Origin: an uncultured Curtobacterium sp.
GTDB lineage: Bacteria; Actinomycetota; Actinomycetes; Actinomycetales; Microbacteriaceae
NCBI GenBank assembly: GCA_913778205.1
Contig: CAJYUW010000030.1
Span: 1-41,334, forward strand
DNA: 41,334 bases
Reading direction: 5' to 3'
Part shown: piece by piece, positions 8,117-15,369 of the stretch
Numbering within the stretch: the stretch's first letter is position 1
Layout of the letters: every line of letters begins with the position of its first letter
Made by a program: the position numbers and the translations under genes
Notes under the pieces: generated by a model
Seen by the model: the letters and a program-made list of their open reading frames with translations, nothing else
The model's database searches: none
What the model was told of the DNA's origin: nothing

Positions 8117-8140
8117 CGCGGTGGCCGATCGGCCACCGCG
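8117..8140. promoter_or_regulatory. 24-bp perfect palindrome between divergent genes
   Basis: CGCGGTGGCCGA followed directly by its reverse complement. It lies between the divergent start codons at 8062 and 8238, so it is not in a place where either gene would terminate. An operator or an RNA hairpin in the deacetylase leader are both possible. Confidence 0.45.
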
Positions 8141-8186
8141 GCGTCGTCCTCCGTGCGGGCCGCTCGCGCGGAGGCGTTCGGCGGCT

Positions 8187-8230
8187 GAGCCCGCGGGCGC
8201 CGTGTGGCCGAGCCCGCGGGCGCCGTATGG
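8187..8230. repeat. Direct repeat at the DUF6314 promoter
   Basis: GAGCCCGCGGGCGCCGT, followed by GTGG or ATGG, occurs at 8187-8207 and 8210-8230 (20 of 21 bases identical, 23-base period). Each copy contains the palindrome GCCCGCGGGC. The second copy runs into the -10 box, so it may be a duplicated promoter segment or a paired regulator site. Confidence 0.6.
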
Positions 8231-8231
8231 T
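8226..8231 (+). promoter_or_regulatory. -10 box TATGGT for a leaderless start at 8238
   Basis: TATGGT, then six bases, then the GTG start of the DUF6314 gene. Confidence 0.6.
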
Positions 8232-8237
8232 GGACCG

Positions 8238-8660
8238 GTGCTGGAGCCGACGGACCTCCTCGGGGAGTGGGAACTGCGGCGGCGGGTGGTCGACCGCCTC
8301 GCCGACGTCGCGGGCACCGTCATCGGGAGCACGACCCTGACCGCGACTGATGCCGACGAGGTCCGTTGGGACGAGTCCGGCACGATGACCCTCGACGGCC
8401 GCACCGTCCCCGTCTCGCGGACGCTGTCGGTCCGCCGGAGCGACGACGGGTCGTGGGTGGTGCACTTCTCCGACGGCCGGGTCTTCCACCCATGGGTGTG
8501 GGGGACCTCGGTGGCACACGCCTGCATGCCCGACGACTACACCGGCGTGCTCGACGGTGACACCGAGCACTGGACGGTCCGCTGGGATGCTCGCGGCCCC
8601 GCGAAGGACTACACCCTGACGAGCGAGCTCCGACGACCACGGTCAGTCGATCGCTCCTGA
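8238..8660 (+). CDS. DUF6314 family protein
   Basis: A 140-residue soluble protein of a conserved actinobacterial family without known function. The family features are present: LLGEWELRRRVVD at the start, a repeated pattern of beta-strands (TVIGSTTL, EVRWDESGTM), VSRTLSVRR, and the closing HWTVRWDARGPAKDYTLTS. The pattern of strands suggests a lipocalin-like or related beta-barrel, which is inference. The GTG at 8238 lies six bases after a -10 box, which decides the start over earlier in-frame codons. The 3' end overlaps the convergent ABC ATPase gene by 18 bases. Confidence 0.75.
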   Translation: MLEPTDLLGEWELRRRVVDRLADVAGTVIGSTTLTATDADEVRWDESGTMTLDGRTVPVSRTLSVRRSDDGSWVVHFSDGRVFHPWVWGTSVAHACMPDDYTGVLDGDTEHWTVRWDARGPAKDYTLTSELRRPRSVDRS

Positions 8661-9275
8661 CAGCACCACGGACCGGTCGCTCACCGCCTGCACGCCGGCG
8701 GAGTGCGTCGCAACGAGGACCGCCGCGCCGTCCCCGGCGAGGTCCCGGAGCGTGTCGAGCACGAGGCCTTCGTTCGCAGCGTCGAGCGCACTCGTCGGCT
8801 CATCGGCGAGGATCACCGCCGGTCGCTTCACGAGGAGACGTGCGAGCGCGACGCGCTGCTGCTCGCCCCCGCTGAGTTCGTACGCCCGACGTGAGGAGAC
8901 CCCGGCGAGTCCGACTGCTTCGAGTGCGCCTGCTGTGGTCCGCCCACTCCGGGCCCGACGGGGCACGGCGATGGTGACGTTCTCCGCGGCGGTCAGTTCC
9001 GGGACGAGCCCGAAGTCCTGGAAGAGGTAGCCGAGCGATCGACGACGGACCGACCTCGCCTGACGAAAGCTCCGGCCGGCTGCGACCCCGCCGACCCGCA
9101 GCGTCCCGGCATCGAACCGATCGAGGTGACCGATGCAGTCGAGCAGCGTGGACTTCCCGGAACCGCTCGGACCGAGCACGGTCACGAACTCTCCCGCTCC
9201 CACGTCGAAGGACAGGCCGTCCCACAGGAGTCTGGTCCCGCGCCGCTTCACTGCGTTCCGCACCTCGATCATCAT
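8643..9275 (-). CDS. ABC transporter ATPase of the bacteriocin operon
   Basis: A 210-residue nucleotide-binding subunit of the MacB/LolD-like class. All motifs are intact: Walker A GPSGSGKST, Q-loop LFQDFGLVPE, signature LSGGEQQRVALARLL, Walker B VILADEPTSALD and the H-loop ATHSAG. The start ATG overlaps the stop of the upstream membrane protein gene (ATGA at 9272-9275); a second ATG follows at once, at 9272. In lactococcin-972-type operons this ATPase works with the large membrane protein in export of, or immunity to, the bacteriocin; which role applies here is inferred, not visible. Confidence 0.9.
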   Translation of the reverse strand: MMIEVRNAVKRRGTRLLWDGLSFDVGAGEFVTVLGPSGSGKSTLLDCIGHLDRFDAGTLRVGGVAAGRSFRQARSVRRRSLGYLFQDFGLVPELTAAENVTIAVPRRARSGRTTAGALEAVGLAGVSSRRAYELSGGEQQRVALARLLVKRPAVILADEPTSALDAANEGLVLDTLRDLAGDGAAVLVATHSAGVQAVSDRSVVLSGAID

Positions 9276-11308
9276 CCGGTTCGTCCTCTCGTGCGCTTCG
9301 TCACGGACGTGCTCCACGCGATCATGCCGAGCTGGGCCACGGACAACACGGTGACCGCGATCGCGGCGGTCAGCCCGGCGGCGTCTGTGCTCCGAGCCAC
9401 CGGGTCGAGTGCCGAGATCCGTCCCGAACCGTCCGGACGGGCTGCCCACCACGTGTTCGCGGTCACGATGGCCGCCGCGGCGAGGACCAGACCCTCCACC
9501 ACCAGGGACGCCGCATTGACGGTCGCCCACGCGTTCCCGGCCGCGATGCGCACCAACATCCGCCGTCCGTGGCGACCCCGGTGCGCCGTGGCGGCGATCG
9601 CGCCGACCCCCATGGCGACGACGATGCTGGCCAGGAGCGCTCCGGCGTCCACCCAAGCGTCACGCGCGGCGCGACGCGCACGTTCCGCGGCGTCTTGCCC
9701 CACCTGCACGATCGCGCTGAACTCCGAGTCGAGCGAGGCATCGGAGATCGCGCGGCTCGCGGTCGCCGGTGATGTGAACACCAGGTCTCCGGTCGACACC
9801 CAGGCCCCGAGCTGGTCGCGGGAGAACGTGTTCGCGGGGTCCGGAACGACGATCAGCACGGCAGCGTCCACCCATGCCGGAACGGTCGTGTCGCCGGGGT
9901 ACGTGTAGAGGGAGCGGCCGTCGAGCGTGCCGCCTCCGATGTGACGGACAGACCGCGCGGGTGCGCCCCGCAACTCCCAGGACCGGAGCGCTCGGAGGAG
10001 GTCGTCGCGCTCGAGCCCGTTCCCCGGCATCGTCCAGACACCCACCTGCTGGGCGTCAGCGCTGATCCGATGACCGTCCGCGGCCCGGACGTCCTGCTCG
10101 TCGAGGTAGGTGCCGTCGACGAACACCGCAGGCACCGTCTCCCTCCCGCGCCCGGAGCCGATCTCCACGGTCGCCGCGAGGAGGGCCGTCCCGTCCGTCA
10201 GCCCGCGAGCGGCCATCGATCCGATCCGGTCCCAGTACTGCTCGGTCCCCGCTCCCGGTCGCGGATCGGGGGTGACCCAGAGTTGCGTGGCCGTTCCGGC
10301 TGCGCGGAGCTCACGCTCCGCATCGCCGGAACGGACGATCGCGGCACTCCCGGCGAGGTCGAAGCACGCCAGGACCACGACGACCACCGCGGGGATGCGT
10401 GCGGCGTGCGCCGCGAACACGAGGGCACCACCGGGACGCGCGCCGCGGATCGATGCGGGGAGCGGGAGCCGCATCGCGATCAGCGTGCAGAGGAGGTGGA
10501 CGACCACGACCGGAGGCAGGAGTACCACGAGGGCGGCCGACGTCGCCCGCGCGAGGACCAGCGGGTTCGCGAATCCGTTGTAGACCGCGAGGAACGCGGC
10601 CGCCACGACCGCGAGGGTCATCGTCGTCCACACCGCCGAGGTCAGCGCCCGAGCTTCCGACGACAGGACGGCCACCGCTCCGGAGCCCGCCAGGCGACGA
10701 ACGGCGATCCGCCGGGGTGAACCGATCGTGCCCACGACGCAGAGCGCGGCGGACGCGAGCAACACCGCGGACACGAGGCTCGACCTGCCTCCTCCGAACT
10801 CCAGCCAGGAGACCGGGAGGAATGATCCGATGCGCTCGGTCTCGACCGAGAACCCGGCGCTCCGGAACTCGGACTCGACCCTCACGAGCGCGCCTCCGCC
10901 GACGATGAGGTACGTGCCGGCGGTGTCGTGCCGATCGAGGACGTGCATCGGTTCGACGGTGGTCGTGATGCTCCGTGCGAACTCGGGGTAGCCGTCTGCG
11001 AGCCACTGCGAACCGAGGGTGCCGGGAGCTCCCGTCACGAGCAGGGTGCGCCGACGGTCCGGCGCGGACGGATCAGCGACGACGCGCACGACGGTGATGC
11101 CTTCCGCCGCCGCGGCACGCTCCAGCCGAGCCGCCAACACGCCGTTCGACTCCGTCGACGACCCTGCGGTCGCCAGCAGCGCCGTCGACGCTTCCGGCAC
11201 GCCCCGCTCGCTCTGCTCCACCGCAGCGAGGAAACCCAGGACCAGTGCCAGCAGCGGCACCATGACGTAGACGATCCGCACCGACCGCAACACACGGCTC
11301 CTTCTCAT
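9272..11308 (-). CDS. Bacteriocin-associated integral membrane protein (lactococcin 972 type)
   Basis: A protein of up to 678 residues with an N-terminal hydrophobic helix (VMVPLLALVLGFLAAV), a large extracellular region, a central group of helices (about residues 180-330), another outside region and closing helices. This matches the membrane partner that sits between lactococcin-972-like peptides and their ATPase, and resembles FtsX/MacB-type permeases. Start choice is open: the ATG at 11308 has no ribosome-binding site and lies next to the hairpin at 11319-11342, while AGAAGGAG just inside the frame would serve GTG 11293 or TTG 11290. The stop overlaps the ATPase start. It probably forms the transporter or immunity complex with the ATPase. 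Confidence 0.8.
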   Translation of the reverse strand: MRRSRVLRSVRIVYVMVPLLALVLGFLAAVEQSERGVPEASTALLATAGSSTESNGVLAARLERAAAAEGITVVRVVADPSAPDRRRTLLVTGAPGTLGSQWLADGYPEFARSITTTVEPMHVLDRHDTAGTYLIVGGGALVRVESEFRSAGFSVETERIGSFLPVSWLEFGGGRSSLVSAVLLASAALCVVGTIGSPRRIAVRRLAGSGAVAVLSSEARALTSAVWTTMTLAVVAAAFLAVYNGFANPLVLARATSAALVVLLPPVVVVHLLCTLIAMRLPLPASIRGARPGGALVFAAHAARIPAVVVVVLACFDLAGSAAIVRSGDAERELRAAGTATQLWVTPDPRPGAGTEQYWDRIGSMAARGLTDGTALLAATVEIGSGRGRETVPAVFVDGTYLDEQDVRAADGHRISADAQQVGVWTMPGNGLERDDLLRALRSWELRGAPARSVRHIGGGTLDGRSLYTYPGDTTVPAWVDAAVLIVVPDPANTFSRDQLGAWVSTGDLVFTSPATASRAISDASLDSEFSAIVQVGQDAAERARRAARDAWVDAGALLASIVVAMGVGAIAATAHRGRHGRRMLVRIAAGNAWATVNAASLVVEGLVLAAAAIVTANTWWAARPDGSGRISALDPVARSTDAAGLTAAIAVTVLSVAQLGMIAWSTSVTKRTRGRTG

Positions 11309-11318
11309 CGGTCGGGAG

Positions 11319-11342
11319 GAGGGCGCCCGCCCGGGCGCCCTC
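11319..11342 (-). terminator. Hairpin between the bacteriocin gene and the membrane protein gene
   Basis: A perfect 11-bp stem (GAGGGCGCCCG / CGGGCGCCCTC) with a two-base loop. On the minus strand it lies 9 bases after the bacteriocin stop codon and just before the next gene. It would act as a partial terminator or an mRNA-stabilising hairpin giving more peptide transcript than transporter transcript. Confidence 0.6.
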
Positions 11343-11351
11343 CCGCTGCGA

Positions 11352-11732
11352 TCAGCAGTTGTGGTAGTACGCCTTGTTGCCGCTGGTGGCCTTCGGGGTG
11401 AGCGCCTTCGCGTACTTGCCCCCGGCGACGTTCGTCACGCGCTTCGTCTTCTTGCCGACCGCCGTCGCGCCGTGACAGCGCTTCTCCCGGAAGTAGTTCG
11501 AGTACGTGTCGTCCTTCCCGACGCCCCACTGCCAGAAGCTCCCGCCTCCGCCGTCGTCCCCACGCGTCGAACGCTCGCTCGTGGCCCCACTGCCGCCAGC
11601 CCCGATGACGACGCCGCCAGCGAGCGCGCCGCTCCCCAGGACGTCGGTCGTCGCGGCAGCGGACACGGCGGGACCGATCGCGAGCCCGAGTGCGGCGATC
11701 GACCCGATGGTGACCTTCCCGATGATGTTCAT
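11352..11732 (-). CDS. Lactococcin 972 family bacteriocin precursor with two cysteines
   Basis: A 126-residue precursor. Residues 1 to about 27 are a Sec signal peptide ending AVSAAA. A glycine- and serine-rich spacer follows (28-64). The last 62 residues match the lactococcin 972 pattern: FWQWGVG (compare WQHGYG), then TYSNYFREKRCHGATAVG (compare AYSNY...K.HSATV), then an Ala-Lys-rich segment and a YY near the end. Lactococcin 972 blocks septum formation by binding lipid II. Unlike the founding peptide this one has two cysteines, Cys86 and the C-terminal Cys126, which could form a disulfide. A near-perfect AAGGAGGA two bases before the ATG and a TTGACA promoter indicate strong expression. 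Membrane protein and ATPase genes follow on the same strand. Confidence 0.85.
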   Translation of the reverse strand: MNIIGKVTIGSIAALGLAIGPAVSAAATTDVLGSGALAGGVVIGAGGSGATSERSTRGDDGGGGSFWQWGVGKDDTYSNYFREKRCHGATAVGKKTKRVTNVAGGKYAKALTPKATSGNKAYYHNC

Positions 11733-11766
11733 GTTCCTCCTTCAGCCCCCGGACGAGGCAATCCAG

Positions 11767-11795
11767 AGTGTGTACGGTGATGTTCCGGCTGTCAA
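11767..11795 (-). promoter_or_regulatory. Promoter of the bacteriocin operon
   Basis: On the minus strand TTGACA (11795-11790), a 17-base spacer and CACACT (11772-11767). The -35 is a consensus hexamer, the only one of its kind noticed in front of a gene here; the -10 is weak. It leaves a leader of about 30 bases carrying AAGGAGGA. Confidence 0.6.
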
Positions 11796-11812
11796 CCTGC
11801 CGCACGCGGTGC

Positions 11813-11818
11813 CAGACT
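11813..11818 (+). promoter_or_regulatory. -10 box CAGACT for a leaderless start at 11826
   Basis: CAGACT, then seven bases, then ATG. It is divergent from the bacteriocin promoter. Confidence 0.4.
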
Positions 11819-11825
11819 CGAGCAC

Positions 11826-12494
11826 ATGGCCCGCAGAACCGACGGCACCGACGCCCCGCGCACCACCATCGCCGAGCCGAGCGACCTCGAGCCGTGGGCA
11901 CCCGGTCCCGGCGACGTCCTGTCGGGTGACCGGATCGAGGGCAAGCGCGTCGGGGTGCTCGACATCGCGGGGGAGCGCGTGCCCGACCTCGAGCTGGAGG
12001 AGTCCGTCGTCGAGGTCCTCCGGGCCGGGGACGCCGACCTGCGCGGGCTCCGGGTCCGCGACGCCGTGGTCGAGGAACTCGACGCCCCGGTCCTCCGTGC
12101 ATCGAGCAGCACCTGGCGGACGGTCCGGGTGTCGGGCGGCCGCGTGGGTTCCGCGGAGCTGTACGACTCCGCGATCGACGGCGTCGAGTTCATCGGCCTG
12201 AAGCTCGGCTTCGTGAACCTCCGCGGCGCGACCCTCACCGACGTCGTGTTCCGCGACTGCGTCGTCGACGAGCTCGACCTCGCCGACGCGGAGCTCGTCC
12301 GGGTCGCCTTCCCCGGCACGCGGATCCGGGCGGTCGAGGGGACGGGCACCCGCATCGAGCACGTGGACCTGCGCGGCGCCGACCTCGACCGGGCCGAGCG
12401 GCTCGAGGGCCTCCGCGGCGCGACCATCGGCAGCGAGCAGCTGTACACGCTGGCCCCGCTGCTCGCGACGCAGGCCGGCTACCGCGTGGACTGA
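11826..12494 (+). CDS. Pentapeptide-repeat protein
   Basis: A 222-residue protein with a right-handed beta-helix predicted from repeated five-residue units of the A(D/N)Lxx type: ADLRGLRVRDAVVEEL, VNLRGATLTDVVFRDCVVDELDL (about residues 75-160) and VDLRGADLDRAERLEGLRGATI near the end. The N-terminal 30 residues are unstructured and acidic-proline-rich. Some relatives protect DNA gyrase (Qnr, MfpA), but most have unknown partners and nothing here points to gyrase. The gene is divergent from the bacteriocin operon. Its last 16 bases overlap the convergent oxidoreductase gene. A role in bacteriocin self-protection is possible but unsupported. Confidence 0.75.
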   Translation: MARRTDGTDAPRTTIAEPSDLEPWAPGPGDVLSGDRIEGKRVGVLDIAGERVPDLELEESVVEVLRAGDADLRGLRVRDAVVEELDAPVLRASSSTWRTVRVSGGRVGSAELYDSAIDGVEFIGLKLGFVNLRGATLTDVVFRDCVVDELDLADAELVRVAFPGTRIRAVEGTGTRIEHVDLRGADLDRAERLEGLRGATIGSEQLYTLAPLLATQAGYRVD

Positions 12495-13459
12495 CGCGCC
12501 GCCGCCTCGACCGCCGCCGCCAGTTCCGCCTGCACGAGGTCCCCGTGCACCGCTGCACCGACCGCCGTCCCTGCCGCGGCCGACGCGATCACCGTCGCCA
12601 TCGGTGCGGTCACGTTCCCGGCCGCGTACACACCGCGCACCGTGGTCTGCCCGGCGCCGTCGACCGGCAACGCGGACCCGAAGCGGTGTCCACCCACGAC
12701 GGAGTCGGTGGCCTCCAGACCGATCCCGGCGAGGGGGTCCACCCGCGCCTCGGCGGTACTCGCCGCAGCCAGGGCATCGAGCGCCACGAACTCGCCGCTG
12801 GCCAGGGTGACGCCGGCCAACCGGTCGCCCACGGACTCCACCGCGGCGACCGACTCGTGCACGACCTGGATGCCGCGGGCGCGGAGACCGGCCATGGCGG
12901 TGTCGTCGACGAGCGTCGGATCGGTGACGAACGCCGTCACGTCGTCGCTGAGCGCGCGGAACATCAGGGCGTGGTGCGCGCCGTTCGGGGTCGTCACGAG
13001 CACGCCGATGCGCTGGTCGCGGATCTCCCAGCCGTGGCAGAACGGGCAGTGCACGACCCCGCGTCCCCACTGCTCGGCGAGGCCGGGGACCTCCGGGAGG
13101 ACGTCGACGGCACCGGAGGCCACGACCAACCTGCGTGCCGTGACGACCGCGCCGGAGTCGAACGTGACCGAGAAGCCGACCGGGTCGGTCCCGTCCCCGT
13201 CCGTGGCGGACGTCGCCACGATCCTCCCGGCCGTCACCTCGACGCCGTAGGCGGCGACCTCCTCGCGACCGACGCGACCGAGCTCGGCGGGGGACGTGCC
13301 CTCGCGCCCGAGGTAGTTGTGGACGCCGTCGGCCGGCGCGTTCCGGGGTTCGCCCGCGTCCACGACCAGGACGCTCCGCCGGGACCGGCCGAGGACGAGT
13401 GCTGCTGACAGGCCGGCGGCCGCGCCGCCGATGACGATGACGTCGTGGTGATCTCGCAT
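12479..13459 (-). CDS. FAD-dependent thioredoxin-reductase-like oxidoreductase, dithiol-oxidase type
   Basis: A 326-residue flavoprotein. The FAD-binding fold is clear at the N-terminus (VIVIGGAAAGLSAALVLGRS) and near the end (GVYAAGNV). The redox-active pair is Cys138/Cys141 in CPFCHGWE. Thioredoxin reductases have an NADPH-binding GGGDSA motif after this point; here the matching stretch reads GVLVTTPNGAHHALMF, without a Rossmann glycine pattern. Both features are those of GliT/HlmI-like dithiol oxidases, which pass electrons to oxygen rather than from NADPH. Many uncharacterised bacterial relatives share CPYCHG(W/F)E, so the substrate is unknown. It is divergent from an XRE-cupin regulator, 66 bases apart, with repeats between them. 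Confidence 0.82.
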   Translation of the reverse strand: MRDHHDVIVIGGAAAGLSAALVLGRSRRSVLVVDAGEPRNAPADGVHNYLGREGTSPAELGRVGREEVAAYGVEVTAGRIVATSATDGDGTDPVGFSVTFDSGAVVTARRLVVASGAVDVLPEVPGLAEQWGRGVVHCPFCHGWEIRDQRIGVLVTTPNGAHHALMFRALSDDVTAFVTDPTLVDDTAMAGLRARGIQVVHESVAAVESVGDRLAGVTLASGEFVALDALAAASTAEARVDPLAGIGLEATDSVVGGHRFGSALPVDGAGQTTVRGVYAAGNVTAPMATVIASAAAGTAVGAAVHGDLVQAELAAAVEAAARQSTR

Positions 13460-13490
13460 GACGGCAGCCTGCGCGGTCGAGTGGAAGACC

Positions 13491-13517
13491 GGCAAGGAAC
13501 GTTGCCGACATGGCAAC
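13491..13517. promoter_or_regulatory. Operator repeats between oxidoreductase and XRE-cupin regulator
   Basis: GTTGCC (13501-13506) and GGCAAC (13512-13517) form a perfect inverted repeat around GACAT, and a third half-site GGCAA lies at 13491-13495, giving three half-sites at 10- to 11-base steps. The right arm overlaps the regulator's -10 box. Likely bound by the XRE-cupin protein to control itself and the divergent oxidoreductase. Confidence 0.6.
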
Positions 13518-13519
13518 AT
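13514..13519 (+). promoter_or_regulatory. -10 box CAACAT for a leaderless start at 13526
   Basis: CAACAT, then six bases, then ATG. It shares four bases with the right arm of the inverted repeat. Confidence 0.45.
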
Positions 13520-13525
13520 GGCGGC

Positions 13526-14188
13526 ATGGCGCACGATCGGGAGGCTCGGATCACCCCACGCACGACGGCCGACGTCGTCGAGGCGGTCGGCCCACGACTC
13601 CGCGCGCTGCGTGGGCGACGCGACGTCACGCTGGCGGCGCTCGCCGCCGAGACCGGCATCTCGGTGTCGACGCTCTCGCGGCTCGAGTCCGGGCAGCGCA
13701 AGCCGACGCTCGAGCTGCTCCTGCCGCTCGCGCGGGCCTACCAGGTGCCGCTCGACGACCTCGTGGGGGCGCCGGCCACGGGGGACCCGCGGGTGCACCT
13801 CAAGCCCGAGCTGCACGGTGGGCGGGTGGTCGTGCCGCTCACCCGACGGACCGGCGGGGTGCGGTCGTTCAAGCAGCTCATCCCGCCGGAACCCGCCGAC
13901 ACCGACCGGACGCTGCGGACGCACGAGGGCTACGAGTGGCTGTACGTGCTGTCCGGTCGCCTGCGGCTGCTGCTCGGCGACCGGGACTTCGACCTCGGGC
14001 CCGGCGAGGTCGTCGAGTTCGACACGCACACCCCGCACTGGGTCGGCAACACGACCGACGAGGTCACCGAGGTGCTCTGCCTGTACGGGCCGCAGGGTGA
14101 GCGGGCACACGTGCGGTCACGGCCCTCGCGTCGGACCGGGCCCGACGGGCACCCGGCAACCGGGCGCCGGACGGGGTCCGGCGGGTGA
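13526..14188 (+). CDS. XRE family regulator with C-terminal cupin domain
   Basis: A 220-residue transcription factor. Residues 20-80 are a Cro/C1-type helix-turn-helix (TLAALAAETGISVSTLSRLE, then SGQRKPTLELLLPLARAY). Residues 110-195 are a small cupin beta-barrel (THEGYEWLYVLSGRLRLLLG, then GPGEVVEFDTHTPHW), which in such regulators binds a small ligand or metal. The last 25 residues are low-complexity Arg/Gly/Pro/Ser and are encoded by the first part of a GC-rich tandem repeat, so the tail may be a recent run-on. It is divergent from the oxidoreductase gene and probably controls it through the GTTGCC/GGCAAC repeats. Confidence 0.87.
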   Translation: MAHDREARITPRTTADVVEAVGPRLRALRGRRDVTLAALAAETGISVSTLSRLESGQRKPTLELLLPLARAYQVPLDDLVGAPATGDPRVHLKPELHGGRVVVPLTRRTGGVRSFKQLIPPEPADTDRTLRTHEGYEWLYVLSGRLRLLLGDRDFDLGPGEVVEFDTHTPHWVGNTTDEVTEVLCLYGPQGERAHVRSRPSRRTGPDGHPATGRRTGSGG

Positions 14189-14314
14189 TCGGGGCCCGGC
14201 GCCGGACGGAGCCCGAGTGGCGCTCGGCACCGGGGCGAGGGTCGGGGTCCGGCGGGTGATCGGGGCGCGGTGCCGGTCGGAGCACGAGGGGCGCTCGGCA
14301 CCCGGTCGCCGGGA
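14173..14314. repeat. Two-copy imperfect 71-bp tandem repeat
   Basis: Two adjacent units, 14173-14243 and 14244-14314. Both begin GGGGTCCGGCGGGTGATCGG and share CGCTCGGCACC later; roughly nine of the first sixty positions or fewer differ. The first unit contains the stop codon of the XRE-cupin gene. The rest is the gap to the LacI gene (14189-14345), which holds no gene. Confidence 0.7.
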
Positions 14315-14345
14315 GACGCGCGCCGGAGGGGCGCGTCCGCGACGG

Positions 14346-15329
14346 TCACCCGCGCCAGACCACCCGGGGCGCGAGCAGCCGGTGCCCAGAGGACGACGGC
14401 AGGACCGACCGCCCCGACCCCATCAGGAGTTCGACGGCGGCCGACGCCGCCTCGGCCAACGGCTGTTCGACGCTCGAGATCCCGACGGCCTCGGCGACCG
14501 GGGTGTCGTCGTAGCCCACCAGGGTCACGTCGTCGCCGAGTGCGAACCGCGCGCCGAGCGCGAGGGTGTCCGACGCGCACACGACCGCGTCGAACCGTGC
14601 CCCGTCGGCCACCGCGTCCGCGACGACCCTGGTCGCCGCCGTGACCTCGTCCTCGCTCGCGAGCTGGACACCCTCGAGCCCCGCCGCCGCGAGGGCCTCG
14701 GCCCACCCGGACCGCCGCTCGTCTCCGGTGCCGGACGGGCTCGGCCAGCCGAGGAACCCGATGCGCCGGCGCCCGCGTGCCACGAGGCCCGTCGTCGCCT
14801 CGCGGAGCCCGGCCCGCCCGTCGACGTCCACCCAGGGGTGCGGAGCGTGGTCCATGTCCTGCAGGCCCCAGGGTCGGCCGAACGTCACGAACGGGACGCC
14901 CGACTCGACCAGCCAGGACGCCCGGGGATCGCCGTGCGCCGTCGAGGTGAGCACGAACCCGTCGACGTCGGAGCCCTCGACCAGGCGCTCCATGTGCGCG
15001 AGCTCGTCGTCGACGTCGGAGGCGGTGAAGAGCAGGATCCGCATGCCCCGCTCGTCCGCGCTCTCGACCAGTGCGTGCAGGAACCGGTCGAGCACGGCGC
15101 CGGAGATGCCGTGCACGGGCGGAAGCCGCACCCCGAGGGTCGAGCTCTGCCGGGTGCGGAGGCGCCGAGCGGAGGCGTGCGGGCGGTACCCGAGGTCCTG
15201 GATGGCGGCCTGCACCCGGGTGAGGGTCGCCGGTCGGACGATCTCGGGCCGGTTCAGGGCGTTCGACACCGTCTGGCGGGACACGCCGGCGGCGGCGGCG
15301 ACGTCGGCGACGGTGGCGGGAGTGGACAC
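14346..15329 (-). CDS. LacI family repressor of the sugar ABC operon
   Basis: A 327-residue LacI/GalR regulator. The DNA-binding head reads TVADVAAAAGVSRQTVSNALN with hinge helix region PHASARRLRT; the rest is the periplasmic-binding-protein-like sugar domain (for example DAVVCASDTLALGARFAL, then LVGYDDTPVAEA). The GTG at 15329 is seven bases from a TAGCGT box; GTG 15338, three codons earlier, is the alternative. It is divergent from a sugar-binding protein, permeases and a glycosidase, with two operators of LacI type between them, so it most likely represses that operon until an imported sugar is present. Confidence 0.88.
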   Translation of the reverse strand: MSTPATVADVAAAAGVSRQTVSNALNRPEIVRPATLTRVQAAIQDLGYRPHASARRLRTRQSSTLGVRLPPVHGISGAVLDRFLHALVESADERGMRILLFTASDVDDELAHMERLVEGSDVDGFVLTSTAHGDPRASWLVESGVPFVTFGRPWGLQDMDHAPHPWVDVDGRAGLREATTGLVARGRRRIGFLGWPSPSGTGDERRSGWAEALAAAGLEGVQLASEDEVTAATRVVADAVADGARFDAVVCASDTLALGARFALGDDVTLVGYDDTPVAEAVGISSVEQPLAEAASAAVELLMGSGRSVLPSSSGHRLLAPRVVWRG

Positions 15330-15333
15330 GGGC

Positions 15334-15362
15334 TTCACGCTAGTGGGTCGACGGTGTATGGT
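15334..15362 (+). promoter_or_regulatory. Promoter of the sugar ABC operon
   Basis: TTCACG (15334-15339), a 17-base spacer and TATGGT (15357-15362). Transcription would start close to 15370, the first base of the operator pair. The leader then carries GAGGAG before the ATG at 15422. Confidence 0.55.
15337..15342 (-). promoter_or_regulatory. -10 box TAGCGT for the LacI gene
   Basis: On the minus strand TAGCGT, then seven bases, then GTG 15329. It overlaps the -35 hexamer of the divergent sugar operon promoter, so the two promoters compete for the same DNA. Confidence 0.5.
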
Positions 15363-15369
15363 CGAGGCG

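Noticed and set aside
11826..12494. Pentapeptide-repeat protein as a bacteriocin immunity factor
   Set aside because: It is divergent, has its own promoter, and lactococcin-972-type operons already carry their membrane protein and ATPase; there is no direct evidence.
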